Program-made: the position numbers and the translations under genes | Source of the DNA: an uncultured Xanthomonas sp. | GTDB lineage: Bacteria; Pseudomonadota; Gammaproteobacteria; Xanthomonadales; Xanthomonadaceae | NCBI GenBank assembly: GCA_943912265.1 | Contig: CALTTS010000004.1 | Coordinates: 62,001-126,000 of the forward strand | Direction of reading: 5' to 3' | Length of the DNA: 64,000 nt | Part shown: piece by piece, positions 47,519 through 59,621 of the stretch | Layout of the letters: every line of letters begins with the position of its first letter | Position numbering within the stretch: the stretch's first letter is position 1 | Notes under the pieces: generated by a model | Databases searched by the model: none | Told to the model about the DNA's origin: nothing | The model's input: the letters and a program-made list of their open reading frames with translations, nothing else

Positions 47519-48699
47519 CCGACGGCGCAGGCGTCGCCCGTCCGCGCCGCTTCCTGCTGATCGCCGGCGAAGCCTCTGGCGACCTGCTCGGCGCCGGCCT
47601 GATCCAGGCGCTGCGCGCACGCCACCCCGACGCCGAATTCGCCGGCATCGGCGGCGACGCGATGCGCAGGGCCGGCTGCCAGACCTGGTTCGACAGCAGC
47701 GAGCTGTCGCTGATGGGGCTGGTGGAAGTGCTGCGCCACCTGCCGCGGCTGCTGCGCCTGCGCGGCGAACTGCGCCGGCGCGCCCTGGACTGGCGGCCGG
47801 ACATGGCCATCGGCATCGACGCGCCGGATTTCAACCTGCCGGTCGAGCGCTGGCTGAAGCGGCGCGGCATCCGCACCGTGCATTATGTCAGCCCGTCGGT
47901 ATGGGCCTGGAAGGAAAAGCGCGCGGCGAAGATCGGCCGCAGCGCGGACTTGGTGCTGTGCCTGTTCCCGATGGAACCGCCGATCTACGCCCGGCACCAC
48001 GTCGATGCGCGCTTCGTCGGCCATCCGATGGCCGACGCGATCCCCGAGCACTGCGACCGCGCCGCCGCACGCGCCGCCCTCGGCCTGCCCGAGGGCGTGC
48101 CGGTGCTGGCGGTGCTGCCCGGCAGCCGGCTCGGCGAGATCGACCGGCTCGGCGAGACCTTCTTCGAGGCCGCCTGGCGCGTGCGCGAGCAATTGCCCGA
48201 GCTGCACCTGGTGGTGCCGGCCGCGAATGCCGGCTGCCGCGCCTTGCTGGCCGAGCAGCTCGGCCGCTCGGTGCTGCCCGCCGACACCACCCGGCTGGTG
48301 GTGGACGGCCATGCGCGCGAGGCGATGATCGCCGCCGACGTGGTGCTGCTCGCCTCGGGCACCGCCACGCTGGAAGCGATGCTGGTCAAGCGGCCAATGG
48401 TGGTGGGCTACAGGGTCTCGCCGCTCACCTACCGCATCGTCAAGGCGCTGGACCTGATCAAGGTGGACCGTTTCGCCCTGCCGAACATCCTGTCCGGCCA
48501 GGACCTCGCCCCCGAGCTGATCCAGGACCAGTGCACGCCCGACCGCCTGGCCGAGGCCGTGCTCGGCTGGCTGCGCGACCCGCAGGCGGTGGCGCGGCTG
48601 CTGCCCGAATACGACCGCCTGCACGCGCAGCTGCGCCGCGACGCCTCCGCGCGCGCCGCCGAGGCGGTCGATTCGCTGCTCGCCCCCGGCCGGCCGTGA
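47515..48699 (+). CDS. lpxB: Lipid A disaccharide synthase
   Basis: A 394-residue GT19 glycosyltransferase joining UDP-diacylglucosamine and lipid X. The N-terminal signature is LLIAGEASGDLLGA; IGIDAPDFNLPVE, YVSPSVWAWKEKRA, LPGSRLGEI and the nucleotide-binding LLASGTATLEAML follow. It starts in the lpxA stop codon and its own TGA overlaps a GTG that could begin rnhB. Confidence 0.96.
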   Translation: MTDGAGVARPRRFLLIAGEASGDLLGAGLIQALRARHPDAEFAGIGGDAMRRAGCQTWFDSSELSLMGLVEVLRHLPRLLRLRGELRRRALDWRPDMAIGIDAPDFNLPVERWLKRRGIRTVHYVSPSVWAWKEKRAAKIGRSADLVLCLFPMEPPIYARHHVDARFVGHPMADAIPEHCDRAAARAALGLPEGVPVLAVLPGSRLGEIDRLGETFFEAAWRVREQLPELHLVVPAANAGCRALLAEQLGRSVLPADTTRLVVDGHAREAMIAADVVLLASGTATLEAMLVKRPMVVGYRVSPLTYRIVKALDLIKVDRFALPNILSGQDLAPELIQDQCTPDRLAEAVLGWLRDPQAVARLLPEYDRLHAQLRRDASARAAEAVDSLLAPGRP

Positions 48700-48725
48700 A
48701 CGCGCCGCGCCGCACTCCGGCCGCG

Positions 48726-49334
48726 ATGCCGGAACTGTCGCTGTTCGCCGCGATCCCGGTCGAGCGCATCGCCGGCGTGGACGAGGCCGGGCGCGGGCCG
48801 CTGGCCGGCCCGGTGTCGGTCGCCGCGGTGATCCTCGACCCGGCCCGCCCGATCGACGGCCTCAACGACTCCAAGCAGCTCAGCGAGAAGAAGCGCGAGG
48901 CGCTGTACCCGCTGATCGTCGAACGCGCGCTGGCCTGGCGGATCGAGCTGGTGCATGCCGACGAGATCGACCGGCTCAACATCCTGCAGGCCACGCTGGA
49001 AGGCATGCGCCGCGCGGTCTGCGCGCTGCGCCCGGCCGCCGCGCTCGCCCGCGTGGACGGCAACCGCCTGCCGCACGGCCTGCCCTGCCCCGGCGAGGCG
49101 CTGGTCGGCGGCGACGCGCTCGACCCGGCGATCATGGCCGCCTCGATCCTCGCCAAGGTCGCCCGCGACCACTGGATGGTGGAACTGGACGCGCGGTTTC
49201 CGCAGTACGGTTTCGCCGTGCACAAGGGCTACCCGACCCCCGCGCATCTGGCCGCGCTGGCCGAACACGGCCCCTGCCCGCAGCACCGGCGCAGCTTCGC
49301 GCCGGTGCGCGCGGCCCTGGCCGCGGACGGCTGA
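48726..49334 (+). CDS. rnhB: Ribonuclease HII
   Basis: A 202-residue endonuclease that cuts RNA in RNA-DNA hybrids, including single ribonucleotides. The acidic active site is seen in AGVDEAGRGPLAGP, RVDGNRLP and GGDALDPAIMAASILAKVARD; HKGYPTPAHLAAL is the C-terminal motif. ATG 48726 is used here, but GTG 48696, overlapping the lpxB TGA as GTGA, is an equally plausible coupled start adding ten residues. Confidence 0.95.
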   Translation: MPELSLFAAIPVERIAGVDEAGRGPLAGPVSVAAVILDPARPIDGLNDSKQLSEKKREALYPLIVERALAWRIELVHADEIDRLNILQATLEGMRRAVCALRPAAALARVDGNRLPHGLPCPGEALVGGDALDPAIMAASILAKVARDHWMVELDARFPQYGFAVHKGYPTPAHLAALAEHGPCPQHRRSFAPVRAALAADG

Positions 49335-49429
49335 AACGCCGCGCCGGCGCGCGCCCCGCGGGGCCGCTGTCAAGCCTTGTTCCCCTGCATCCCGCGCTCT
49401 ACCCTGACCCGTCATAGAGCTGGTCCGGC

Positions 49430-53020
<3,591 letters not shown>

Positions 53021-53119
53021 GCCGGCCGCGGCCCGGGCCGCGAGCGCGAATCCGGGCCGATGCGGCCCGCCACGCCGGCCGGCCGCATCGCCGCCGTCAT
53101 CGGACTCGGTACGCCAGAC

Positions 53120-54379
53120 TCAGCGCGCCCCGGCTGGCGGCCGGGCGGCCTGTGCCGCCGCGTAGTCCTGCGCCTGCCGCAGCACCCGCAGCAGGTTGCC
53201 GCCCCAGATGCCGGCGATCTGCTGCTCGCTGTAGCCCTTGCGCAGCAGCCAGGCGGTGATCCTGGGCAGGTCGGCCACGCTCTGCATGCCTTCCACGCCG
53301 CCGCCGCCATCCCAGTCCATGCCGATGCCGACGTGCTCCGGCCCGGCCACGTCGAGCAGGTGCTGCAGGTGGGCGAAGAAATCGTCCAGCGTCGCCTTGC
53401 GCACCGGGTAGGCGTCGTCCAGCGCCTTCTGCCGGGCGGCCAGTTCGGCGCCCTGCGCCATCGTCAGGCGGTCCCAGTCCGCGTAGTCCTTTTCCAGCGC
53501 GGCCTCGGCGGCCTTGCGCTCGGGGGAAGGCCGGGCGTCGATCAGGTAGCCCGGGTACGAATTCACCTGCACCACGCCGCCCTTGGCCGCCAGCTTGCGC
53601 AGGCGCGCATCGTCGAGGTTGCGCGGGTGGTCGTACACCGCCTTGGCGCCGCTGTGCGAGGCGATGAACGGCACCGGCAGCAGCTCGAGCATCTGGTCGA
53701 AGACCTCGTCCGAGGCGTGCGACTGGTCGATCACGATGCCGCGCTTCACCGCGTCCATCATCAGCGCCTTGCCGGCCGGGCTGATGCCGTGCCACTCCGG
53801 CCCCTTCGGATCGGTGGACGAATCGGCCAGCTCGTTGTTGAGGAAGTGCACCAGGCTCAGCAGCCGCAGCCCCTCGTCGCGATAGAAGCCCAGCAGGCTC
53901 GGGTCCTTCACCAGCGGACTGGCGTTCTCCATGCTGATGTAGACCACGCGCCGGCCCTCGCGCTTGAGCCGCGCGGCATCGTCGGCGGTCAGCGCCAGCC
54001 CGAACTGGCGCGGGTGCGCGGCGAGCATTTCGCGGATCTCGACCAGCCGCTTCAGGCCCGCGTCCCGGTCCTCCTCCCAGGCCTGCGGCGTGCGTTCGCC
54101 CTGCCCGGTGTAGATGGCGAAGAAACCGCCGTCGAACGCGCCGTGGCGCATGCGCGGCAGGTCCACCTGCGACAAGGCATTGCCCGGGTGCGGCTGCAGG
54201 ATGTCGAAGCCGGCACGGTGCAGGTTCTCGGCCGTGTCCAGATGGCTGTCCAGCGTGACCAGGCGCTGCTGCAGCGCGGCGGCGCGGGACAGCTCGGCGG
54301 CGGAGAATTCGACCGCGCCGGCGGCCGGCGCGGCGGCAAGCAGGAGGGCCAACAGCAGGAAGGTCTTGCGCGGCGTCAT
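53120..54379 (-). CDS. Secreted membrane-dipeptidase family (M19) peptidase
   Basis: A 419-residue M19 zinc dipeptidase. A signal peptide (MTPRKTFLLLALLLAAAPAAGA) predicts export to the periplasm. Metal-site segments are visible: TLDSHLDTAENL (His-x-Asp), VVYISMENASPL (bridging Glu), DQSHASDEVFD and FIASHSGAKAVYDHPRN (His residues), and VGIGMDWDGGGGVEG near the end. It likely hydrolyses dipeptides, including those with D-residues at the C-terminus in studied relatives. The gene is inverted between dnaE and accA, which often lie together. The start at 54379 lies just before the signal peptide. Confidence 0.92.
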   Translation of the reverse strand: MTPRKTFLLLALLLAAAPAAGAVEFSAAELSRAAALQQRLVTLDSHLDTAENLHRAGFDILQPHPGNALSQVDLPRMRHGAFDGGFFAIYTGQGERTPQAWEEDRDAGLKRLVEIREMLAAHPRQFGLALTADDAARLKREGRRVVYISMENASPLVKDPSLLGFYRDEGLRLLSLVHFLNNELADSSTDPKGPEWHGISPAGKALMMDAVKRGIVIDQSHASDEVFDQMLELLPVPFIASHSGAKAVYDHPRNLDDARLRKLAAKGGVVQVNSYPGYLIDARPSPERKAAEAALEKDYADWDRLTMAQGAELAARQKALDDAYPVRKATLDDFFAHLQHLLDVAGPEHVGIGMDWDGGGGVEGMQSVADLPRITAWLLRKGYSEQQIAGIWGGNLLRVLRQAQDYAAAQAARPPAGAR

Positions 54380-54528
54380 CACGGGCTCGTCATGGGCGGG
54401 AATACCGCCGCCGACCATACCGCCAACGCCGGCCGCGCCGATAGCCCCGGCCCCGGGCCATGCCCGGGCGTACGGGCCGGCGCATCCGCTTCGGCTACAC
54501 TTCCGGCTTTCCGCACCCACGGCCTTCG

Positions 54529-55488
54529 ATGAACCCGAACTACCTCGATTTCGAGCAGCCCATTGCCGACCTCGAAGCCCGCATCCAGGACCTGCGCAAC
54601 GCCGGCAACGGCACGGCCGTCGACGTCGAGGCCGAGGTGCGCACGCTGGAGGACAAGCTGCGCAAGCGCACCGCGCAGATCTTCCGCGACCTGACCCCGT
54701 GGCAGGTGGCGCAGATGGCCCGGCACCCGGCGCGGCCGTACACGCTGGATTACGTGAAGGTGATCTGCGAGGAGTTCCAGGAGCTGGCCGGCGACCGCGC
54801 CTTCGCCGACGACAAGGCCATCGTCGGCGGGCTGGCCCGCATCGGCGGCCGCGGCGTGGTGCTGATCGGCCACCAGAAGGGCCGCGATACCAAGGAAAAG
54901 GTGCGCCGCAATTTCGGCATGCCCAAGCCGGAGGGCTACCGCAAGGCGCTGCGCCTGATGAAGCTGGCCGAGCGTTTCCACCTGCCGGTGCTGACCTTCA
55001 TCGACACCGCCGGCGCGTGGCCCGGCATCGACGCCGAGGAGCGCGGCCAGTCCGAGGCCATCGCCCGCAACCTGGTCGAGATGGCCGGCCTGCGCGTGCC
55101 GATCGTGTGCACGGTGATTGGCGAAGGCGGCTCCGGCGGCGCGCTCGCCATCGGCGTGGGCGACCGCACCCTGATGCTCGAATACAGCACCTACTCGGTG
55201 ATCTCGCCCGAAGGCTGTGCGTCGATCCTGTGGAAGGACGCCAGCCGCGCCCGCGACGCGGCCGAGCAGCTCGGCCTGACCGCGCCGCGGCTGAAGTCGC
55301 TGGGGCTGGTGGACAAGGTGCTGCGCGAGCCCACCGGCGGCGCCCACCGCAACCCGGTGCAGATGGCGCGCCGCTTGAAGACCGTGCTGCTCAATGAGCT
55401 GGACGCGCTGGAACGGCATTCCATCGACGAGCTGCTCGAACGCCGCTACCGGCGCCTGCGCGGCTACGGGGCGTACGAAGCGGCCTGA
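54529..55488 (+). CDS. accA: Acetyl-CoA carboxylase carboxyltransferase subunit alpha
   Basis: A 319-residue subunit that, with AccD, transfers the carboxyl from biotin to acetyl-CoA to make malonyl-CoA. It opens MNPNYLDFEQPIADLEARI and shows the crotonase-like core (GHQKGRDTKEKVRRNFGMP, TFIDTAGAWPGIDAEERGQSEAI, GEGGSGGALAIGVGD, SPEGCASILWKD). The length equals E. coli AccA (319). ATG 54529 is chosen over ATG 54460 because homology begins here. It is followed by a hairpin terminator candidate. Confidence 0.97.
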   Translation: MNPNYLDFEQPIADLEARIQDLRNAGNGTAVDVEAEVRTLEDKLRKRTAQIFRDLTPWQVAQMARHPARPYTLDYVKVICEEFQELAGDRAFADDKAIVGGLARIGGRGVVLIGHQKGRDTKEKVRRNFGMPKPEGYRKALRLMKLAERFHLPVLTFIDTAGAWPGIDAEERGQSEAIARNLVEMAGLRVPIVCTVIGEGGSGGALAIGVGDRTLMLEYSTYSVISPEGCASILWKDASRARDAAEQLGLTAPRLKSLGLVDKVLREPTGGAHRNPVQMARRLKTVLLNELDALERHSIDELLERRYRRLRGYGAYEAA

Positions 55489-55510
55489 GCGCCGTCCCCG
55501 GCGCGCAATC

Positions 55511-55537
55511 CGCAGGGCGGCCGCGTGCCGCCCTGCG
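55511..55537 (+). terminator. Hairpin terminator candidate after accA
   Basis: CGCAGGGCGG (55511-55520) pairs with CCGCCCTGCG (55528-55537) around CCGCGTG, followed by CTTTCC. The stem is strong and the T run is weak. Confidence 0.55.
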
Positions 55538-55627
55538 CTTTCCAGGCGGCCGGCGCTGCGTCCCCGGCGTGGCGACAAGCGCCGCCGGCGCATGGCACCA
55601 TCGGGGCATCCCACTGCCGCCAGCCGC

Positions 55628-56416
55628 ATGACTTCCGCCGATCCCGCGCCACGCACCAAGGGCTCCGCCATCGAACGGGTGATGGAGATCATCGAGATGG
55701 TGTCGGCCTCGCCGCGCCCGCCGTCGCCGGCCGACATCGCCTGGCAACTCGACATTCCCAAGCCCACCGTGCACCGGCTGCTGCAGCAGTTGCAGGCCGA
55801 CGGCCACGTGCAGCTGAACATGCGCGGCCAGGTAGTGCCCGGCGAGCGGCTGGTGGCCATCGCCCGCGGCGTGCTCTACACCAGCCGCCACAAGGCGCTG
55901 CGCCAGGCGATCCTGCGCCGGCTGTCGGCCGAGGTGGACGAGACCTGCGGCATCTCCATCGCCGATGGCGTGGAGATGGTCTATTACGACCGCGTGCAGA
56001 GCAACTGGCCGCTGCAGATCCACCTGCCCACCGGCATGCACTCGCCGGCCTGGTGCACCGCCAGCGGCAAGCTCTACCTGAGCACCATCCCCAACCCGCG
56101 ACGCGCGCGCATCATCGCCAGCCTGCCGCTGCAGCGCATGACCCACCGCACCATCACCGAGCCGGCGGCGCTGGAAGCGGCCCTGCAGAGCATCGAGCGC
56201 ACCGAGCTGGGCATCGACGACGAGGAATTCATCGCCGGCATGGTGGCCGTGTCGGTGCCGATCAAGGACGCGCAGGGCCGCAGCTTCGCCTTCCTGTACG
56301 TGCATGCGCCGACGCTGCGCAAGAACATCGACGACCTGCGCGCGTTCGAACCGGCCCTGCGCCGCGCCGCGGCCGACCTCGCGCAGCTGATCGAAGCGCC
56401 CGGCGACGAGGCCTGA
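55628..56416 (+). CDS. IclR family transcriptional regulator
   Basis: A 262-residue regulator. The N-terminal winged helix-turn-helix covers about residues 12-70 (SAIERVMEIIEMVSASPRPPSPADIAWQLDIPKPTVHRLLQQL), and the C-terminal effector-binding domain spans about 85-255 with the usual MHSPAWCTASGKLYLS and GIDDEEFIAGMVAVSVPI segments. The effector is unknown. It converges on mmsA, so it is the likely regulator of the mmsA/alcohol dehydrogenase/transporter genes, whose divergent promoter holds repeated palindromes at 59382 and 59530. No such palindrome is seen before its own ATG. Confidence 0.9.
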   Translation: MTSADPAPRTKGSAIERVMEIIEMVSASPRPPSPADIAWQLDIPKPTVHRLLQQLQADGHVQLNMRGQVVPGERLVAIARGVLYTSRHKALRQAILRRLSAEVDETCGISIADGVEMVYYDRVQSNWPLQIHLPTGMHSPAWCTASGKLYLSTIPNPRRARIIASLPLQRMTHRTITEPAALEAALQSIERTELGIDDEEFIAGMVAVSVPIKDAQGRSFAFLYVHAPTLRKNIDDLRAFEPALRRAAADLAQLIEAPGDEA

Positions 56417-56560
56417 ACACCCGCCCGGACCGGCGCAATCGTCCGCTCCGAGGGAAAAAATCCGCCGCGCCGCACCCGTCCTGCAACGCGCATGCGCCGG
56501 CCATGCCGGGCCGGCCGGCCCTTGCCGCATGCCTTGGCGGCGCCGGCAGCCCGCCAGGGC

Positions 56561-56617
56561 GACGGCCCGCCTCCCGCCGTGCCGGATGAGGGCGGCACGG
56601 ACGGGAAGCGGGCCGTC
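56561..56617. terminator. Long hairpin between the IclR gene and mmsA
   Basis: Outer arms GACGGCCCGC (56561-56570) and GCGGGCCGTC (56608-56617) pair perfectly; inside, TCCCGCCGTGCC pairs with GGCACGGACGGGA apart from one bulged A, around GGATGAGG. It ends one base before the mmsA stop codon and could stop transcription from both sides. There is no long T run. The rest of the 202-base gap 56417-56618 shows nothing else. Confidence 0.55.
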
Positions 56618-56618
56618 G

Positions 56619-58157
56619 TCAACCGAAGGTCGGCATCGAGAACTGCGCGCCCTCGCGCACGCCCGCCGAGGGCCAGCGCTGGGTGATGGTCTTGCGCCGG
56701 GTATAGAAGCGCACGCCGTCCGGGCCGTAGGCCGACAGGTCGCCGAACAGCGAGCGCTTCCAGCCGCCGAAGCTGTGGTAGGCCACCGGCACCGGCAGCG
56801 GCACGTTGATGCCGACCATGCCGACCTTGATGTGGTCGCTGAAGTACCGCGCGGCCTCGCCGTCGCGGGTGTAGATGCAGGTGCCGTTGCCGTATTCGTG
56901 GGCGTCGATCAGGTCCATCGCCTCCTGCATCGTCCGCACCCGCATCACCTGCAGCACCGGCCCGAAGATCTCGTTGCGGTAGCTGTCCATGGCGGCGGTG
57001 ACGCCGTCGATCAGCGTGCCGCCGACGAAGAAACCGTGCGCATGGCCGGCGACCCGTGGCTGGCGGCCGTCGACGACGATCTTCGCGCCCTGCTGCTCGG
57101 CGCTGTCGATGAAACCCACCACCTTGTCGCGATGCTGCGGCGTGATCACCGGGCCGAAATCGTTCTTGTCGTTGTCGAAGGCACCGACCTTGAGGCCGTC
57201 CATCGCGCGGCTCAGCCCGGCGACGAGCTTGTCGCCGGTCTCGTCGCCCACCGCCACGGCCACCGACAAGGCCATGCAACGCTCGCCGGAAGAACCGAAC
57301 GCCGCGCCGATCAGCGAGCTGACCGCGTTGCCCAGGTCGGCGTCGGGCATCACGATGGCGTGGTTCTTGGCACCGCCGAGCGCCTGGCAACGCTTGCCGT
57401 GCGCGGTGGCGGTGGCATACACGTACTCGGCGATCGGCGTGGAACCGACGAAGCTCACCGCCTGCACGCGCGGATCGGTGAGCAGCGTGTCCACCGCCTC
57501 CTTGTCGCCGTTGACCACGTTCAGCACGCCCGGCGGCAGGCCGGCCTGCTGCAGCAGCTCGGCCACGAACAGCGAGGCGCCCGGATCGCGCTCGGACGGC
57601 TTGAGTACGAAGGTGTTGCCGCAGGCGATGGCCAGCGGGAACATCCACAGCGGCACCATCGCCGGGAAGTTGAACGGGGTGATGCCGGCGACCACGCCCA
57701 GCGGCTGGAACTCGCTCCACGAATCGATGCCGGGGCCGACGTTGCGGGTGTATTCGCTCTTGAGCAGCTGCGGCGCCGCGCAGGCGAACTCCACGTTCTC
57801 GATCCCGCGCTGCAGCTCGCCGGCAGCGTCGTGGGCGATCTTGCCGTGCTCGCGGCCGATCAGCTCGCAGATCCTGTCCGCGTGCTGCTCCAGCAGGTCG
57901 CGGAAGCGGAACATGATGCGCGCGCGCTTGGCCGGCGGCGTGGCGCGCCACGCCGGGAACGCGGCCTGCGCGGCGGCGATGGCCGCCTCCACCGTGGCCT
58001 TGCCTGCGATGGCGACGCGGCTGCCGACCTGGCCGGTGGACGGGTTCCACACGTCCTGCAGGCGCTTGGCGTCGGTGACGGTCTTGCCGCCGATCAGGTG
58101 CCCGGTCAAGGGCAGGGCGTCGGTCCCGGTGGCGGGGGTATCGAGTACGGCATTCAT
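56619..58157 (-). CDS. mmsA: CoA-acylating (methyl)malonate-semialdehyde dehydrogenase
   Basis: A 512-residue aldehyde dehydrogenase of the MmsA/IolA type that turns malonate semialdehyde or methylmalonate semialdehyde into acetyl-CoA or propionyl-CoA with NAD and CoA, releasing CO2. Typical features: ITPFNFPAMVPLWMFP, the FVGSTPIAEYV cofactor motif, the catalytic Cys in GSSGERCMALS and INVPLPVPVAYHSFGGWK near the end. The start at 58157 overlaps the stop of the preceding alcohol dehydrogenase as ATGA, so both are made from one message. Pathway substrate is inferred from the neighbour. Confidence 0.93.
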   Translation of the reverse strand: MNAVLDTPATGTDALPLTGHLIGGKTVTDAKRLQDVWNPSTGQVGSRVAIAGKATVEAAIAAAQAAFPAWRATPPAKRARIMFRFRDLLEQHADRICELIGREHGKIAHDAAGELQRGIENVEFACAAPQLLKSEYTRNVGPGIDSWSEFQPLGVVAGITPFNFPAMVPLWMFPLAIACGNTFVLKPSERDPGASLFVAELLQQAGLPPGVLNVVNGDKEAVDTLLTDPRVQAVSFVGSTPIAEYVYATATAHGKRCQALGGAKNHAIVMPDADLGNAVSSLIGAAFGSSGERCMALSVAVAVGDETGDKLVAGLSRAMDGLKVGAFDNDKNDFGPVITPQHRDKVVGFIDSAEQQGAKIVVDGRQPRVAGHAHGFFVGGTLIDGVTAAMDSYRNEIFGPVLQVMRVRTMQEAMDLIDAHEYGNGTCIYTRDGEAARYFSDHIKVGMVGINVPLPVPVAYHSFGGWKRSLFGDLSAYGPDGVRFYTRRKTITQRWPSAGVREGAQFSMPTFG

Positions 58158-59353
58158 GCGCGCCTGGCCTCCAGTTGCAGGTTCGATTGCGTGTCCGCCC
58201 ACAGCGAGCGGTAGATGTCGATGATCTCGTCCGCGCCGGGCACGCGCGGGTTGTTGCCGGGCGAGCCGGAAGCGAGCGCCTGCTCGGCCATGGTCGGCAG
58301 CAGCGAGAAGAAGCGCTCGCGGCCGGCGCCGAATTCGGCCAGCGTCGGCACCTGCAGCTCGGCATTGATCGCGTACAGGAAATCGATCAGTTTTCCGTTG
58401 GCCACGTCATCGCCGTCGTGGGCGTCGGCCGCGCCGATGAAGCGCGCGCAATCGGCGTAGCGTTCGTACGCGGCCGGCAGCGACCACGCGGTGACCGCCG
58501 GCAACAGCATCGCGTTGGACAGGCCGTGCGGCACGTGGAAGAACGCGCCGATCGGCCGGCTCATGCCGTGCACCAGCGCCACCGAGGCGTTGGAGAAGGC
58601 GATGCCGGCCAGGGTGGCGCCGAGCATCATCGCCTCGCGCGCGGGCTTGTCGTTGCCGTCGTGGTAGGCGCGGCGCAGGTTCGGCCCGATCAGGCGCATC
58701 GCGGCAATGGCCTGACTGTCGCTGTACGGGCTGGCCTTGCGGCTGACATAGGCTTCCATCGCATGCGTGAGCGCATCGATGCCGGTATCGGCCGTGGTGC
58801 GCGGCGGCACGCTGACGGTGAGGTTGTAGTCCACCAGCGCCGCCACCGGCATGAAGCCCAGGCCCACGCACAGCAGCTTCTCGTCGTTGGCCTCGTCGGT
58901 GATGATGGTGAAGCGGGTGCATTCCGAGCCGGTGCCGGCGGTGGTGGGGATGGCCACGATCGGCAGGCCCGGCTCGTTCACCTGGCGCGGGAAGCGGTAG
59001 TCGCGCACCGTGCCGCCATGCTTGCCGAGGATGGCGATCGCCTTGGCGCTGTCGATCGGGCTGCCGCCGCCCAGGGCCACGATCGCGTCGTAGTTGCCGT
59101 GGCGCACCTTCTCCACGCCGGCCTCGATCGAGGCGTCGGTGGGCTCGGGCACGGTCCCGTCGAACACGTCGCAGGCGATGCCGGCCTGCGCCAGCGCCTG
59201 CTGCACGGCCGCCGCGTAGCCGAGCTTGACCATCATCGCGTCGGTCACCAGCAGCGGGCGCGAACACCCCAGCTGGGCCAACACCTCGCCGGCCTTGTGG
59301 CTGGCGTCGGCCCCGACATGCATCACGCGGGGCAAAACGACCTGCACGGACAT
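58154..59353 (-). CDS. Iron-containing alcohol dehydrogenase
   Basis: A 399-residue group III (Fe-dependent) alcohol dehydrogenase. The NAD-binding GGGSPIDSAKAIA and TTAGTGSECT motifs are present, and the metal ligands lie in GIDALTHAMEAYVS (Asp and His) and VHGMSRPIGAFFHVPHGLSNA (two His). The ATG at 59353 has an AAGGAGG site only two bases away; a TTG at 59377 would give better spacing to nothing obvious, so the start is uncertain. It is first in an operon with mmsA and divergent from an MHS transporter. Oxidation of a hydroxy acid such as 3-hydroxypropionate to the semialdehyde is a reasonable guess. Confidence 0.9.
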   Translation of the reverse strand: MSVQVVLPRVMHVGADASHKAGEVLAQLGCSRPLLVTDAMMVKLGYAAAVQQALAQAGIACDVFDGTVPEPTDASIEAGVEKVRHGNYDAIVALGGGSPIDSAKAIAILGKHGGTVRDYRFPRQVNEPGLPIVAIPTTAGTGSECTRFTIITDEANDEKLLCVGLGFMPVAALVDYNLTVSVPPRTTADTGIDALTHAMEAYVSRKASPYSDSQAIAAMRLIGPNLRRAYHDGNDKPAREAMMLGATLAGIAFSNASVALVHGMSRPIGAFFHVPHGLSNAMLLPAVTAWSLPAAYERYADCARFIGAADAHDGDDVANGKLIDFLYAINAELQVPTLAEFGAGRERFFSLLPTMAEQALASGSPGNNPRVPGADEIIDIYRSLWADTQSNLQLEARRA

Positions 59354-59381
59354 CGCCTCCTCCTTCGCTGAATTCAAATTT

Positions 59382-59409
59382 CGATACGAAATGTATCGTT
59401 TTTGAAATA
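59382..59409. promoter_or_regulatory. Operator-like palindrome and repeat, copy 1
   Basis: CGATACGAAATGTATCG (59382-59398) is a 6-bp inverted repeat about a 5-base centre. It overlaps the 17-base sequence GTATCGTTTTTGAAATA (59393-59409), which is repeated exactly at 59541-59557. It lies 29 bases before the alcohol dehydrogenase start codon. Confidence 0.65.
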
Positions 59410-59500
59410 TCAGGAAATACGACCAAAGCCGAAGCTGCAGTGCAGCATCCGTGAAAGGTCCATGGCGCCTTGGATCAGGGCCGCCCGGACGGGATCGCCT

Positions 59501-59520
59501 TTTGTCGTATGGACGACAAA
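59501..59520. repeat. Inverted repeat in the divergent promoter
   Basis: TTTGTCG (59501-59507) and CGACAAA (59514-59520) form a perfect 7-bp inverted repeat about TATGGA, nine bases before the second CGATA palindrome. It could be a further protein site. Confidence 0.5.
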
Positions 59521-59529
59521 TTCACATAC

Positions 59530-59557
59530 CGATAGAAATCGTATCGTTTTTGAAATA
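59530..59557. promoter_or_regulatory. Operator-like palindrome and repeat, copy 2
   Basis: CGATAGAAATCGTATCG (59530-59546) has the same CGATA-N7-TATCG frame as copy 1 and is followed in the same way by the shared GTATCGTTTTTGAAATA (59541-59557). It lies 64 bases before the transporter ATG. The rest of the 268-base gap 59354-59621 holds no gene. Confidence 0.65.
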
Positions 59558-59621
59558 CCACCGATGCCGGGCGCAGCGCGTCCGGCCAATGCAACGAAGC
59601 TCGACTCATTGGAGGGATGAA

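Noticed and set aside
53021..53119. GC-rich palindrome (CGCGGCCCGGGCCGCG) between dnaE and the dipeptidase gene
   Set aside because: Pure GC palindromes are frequent by chance here; there is no T run and no second copy.
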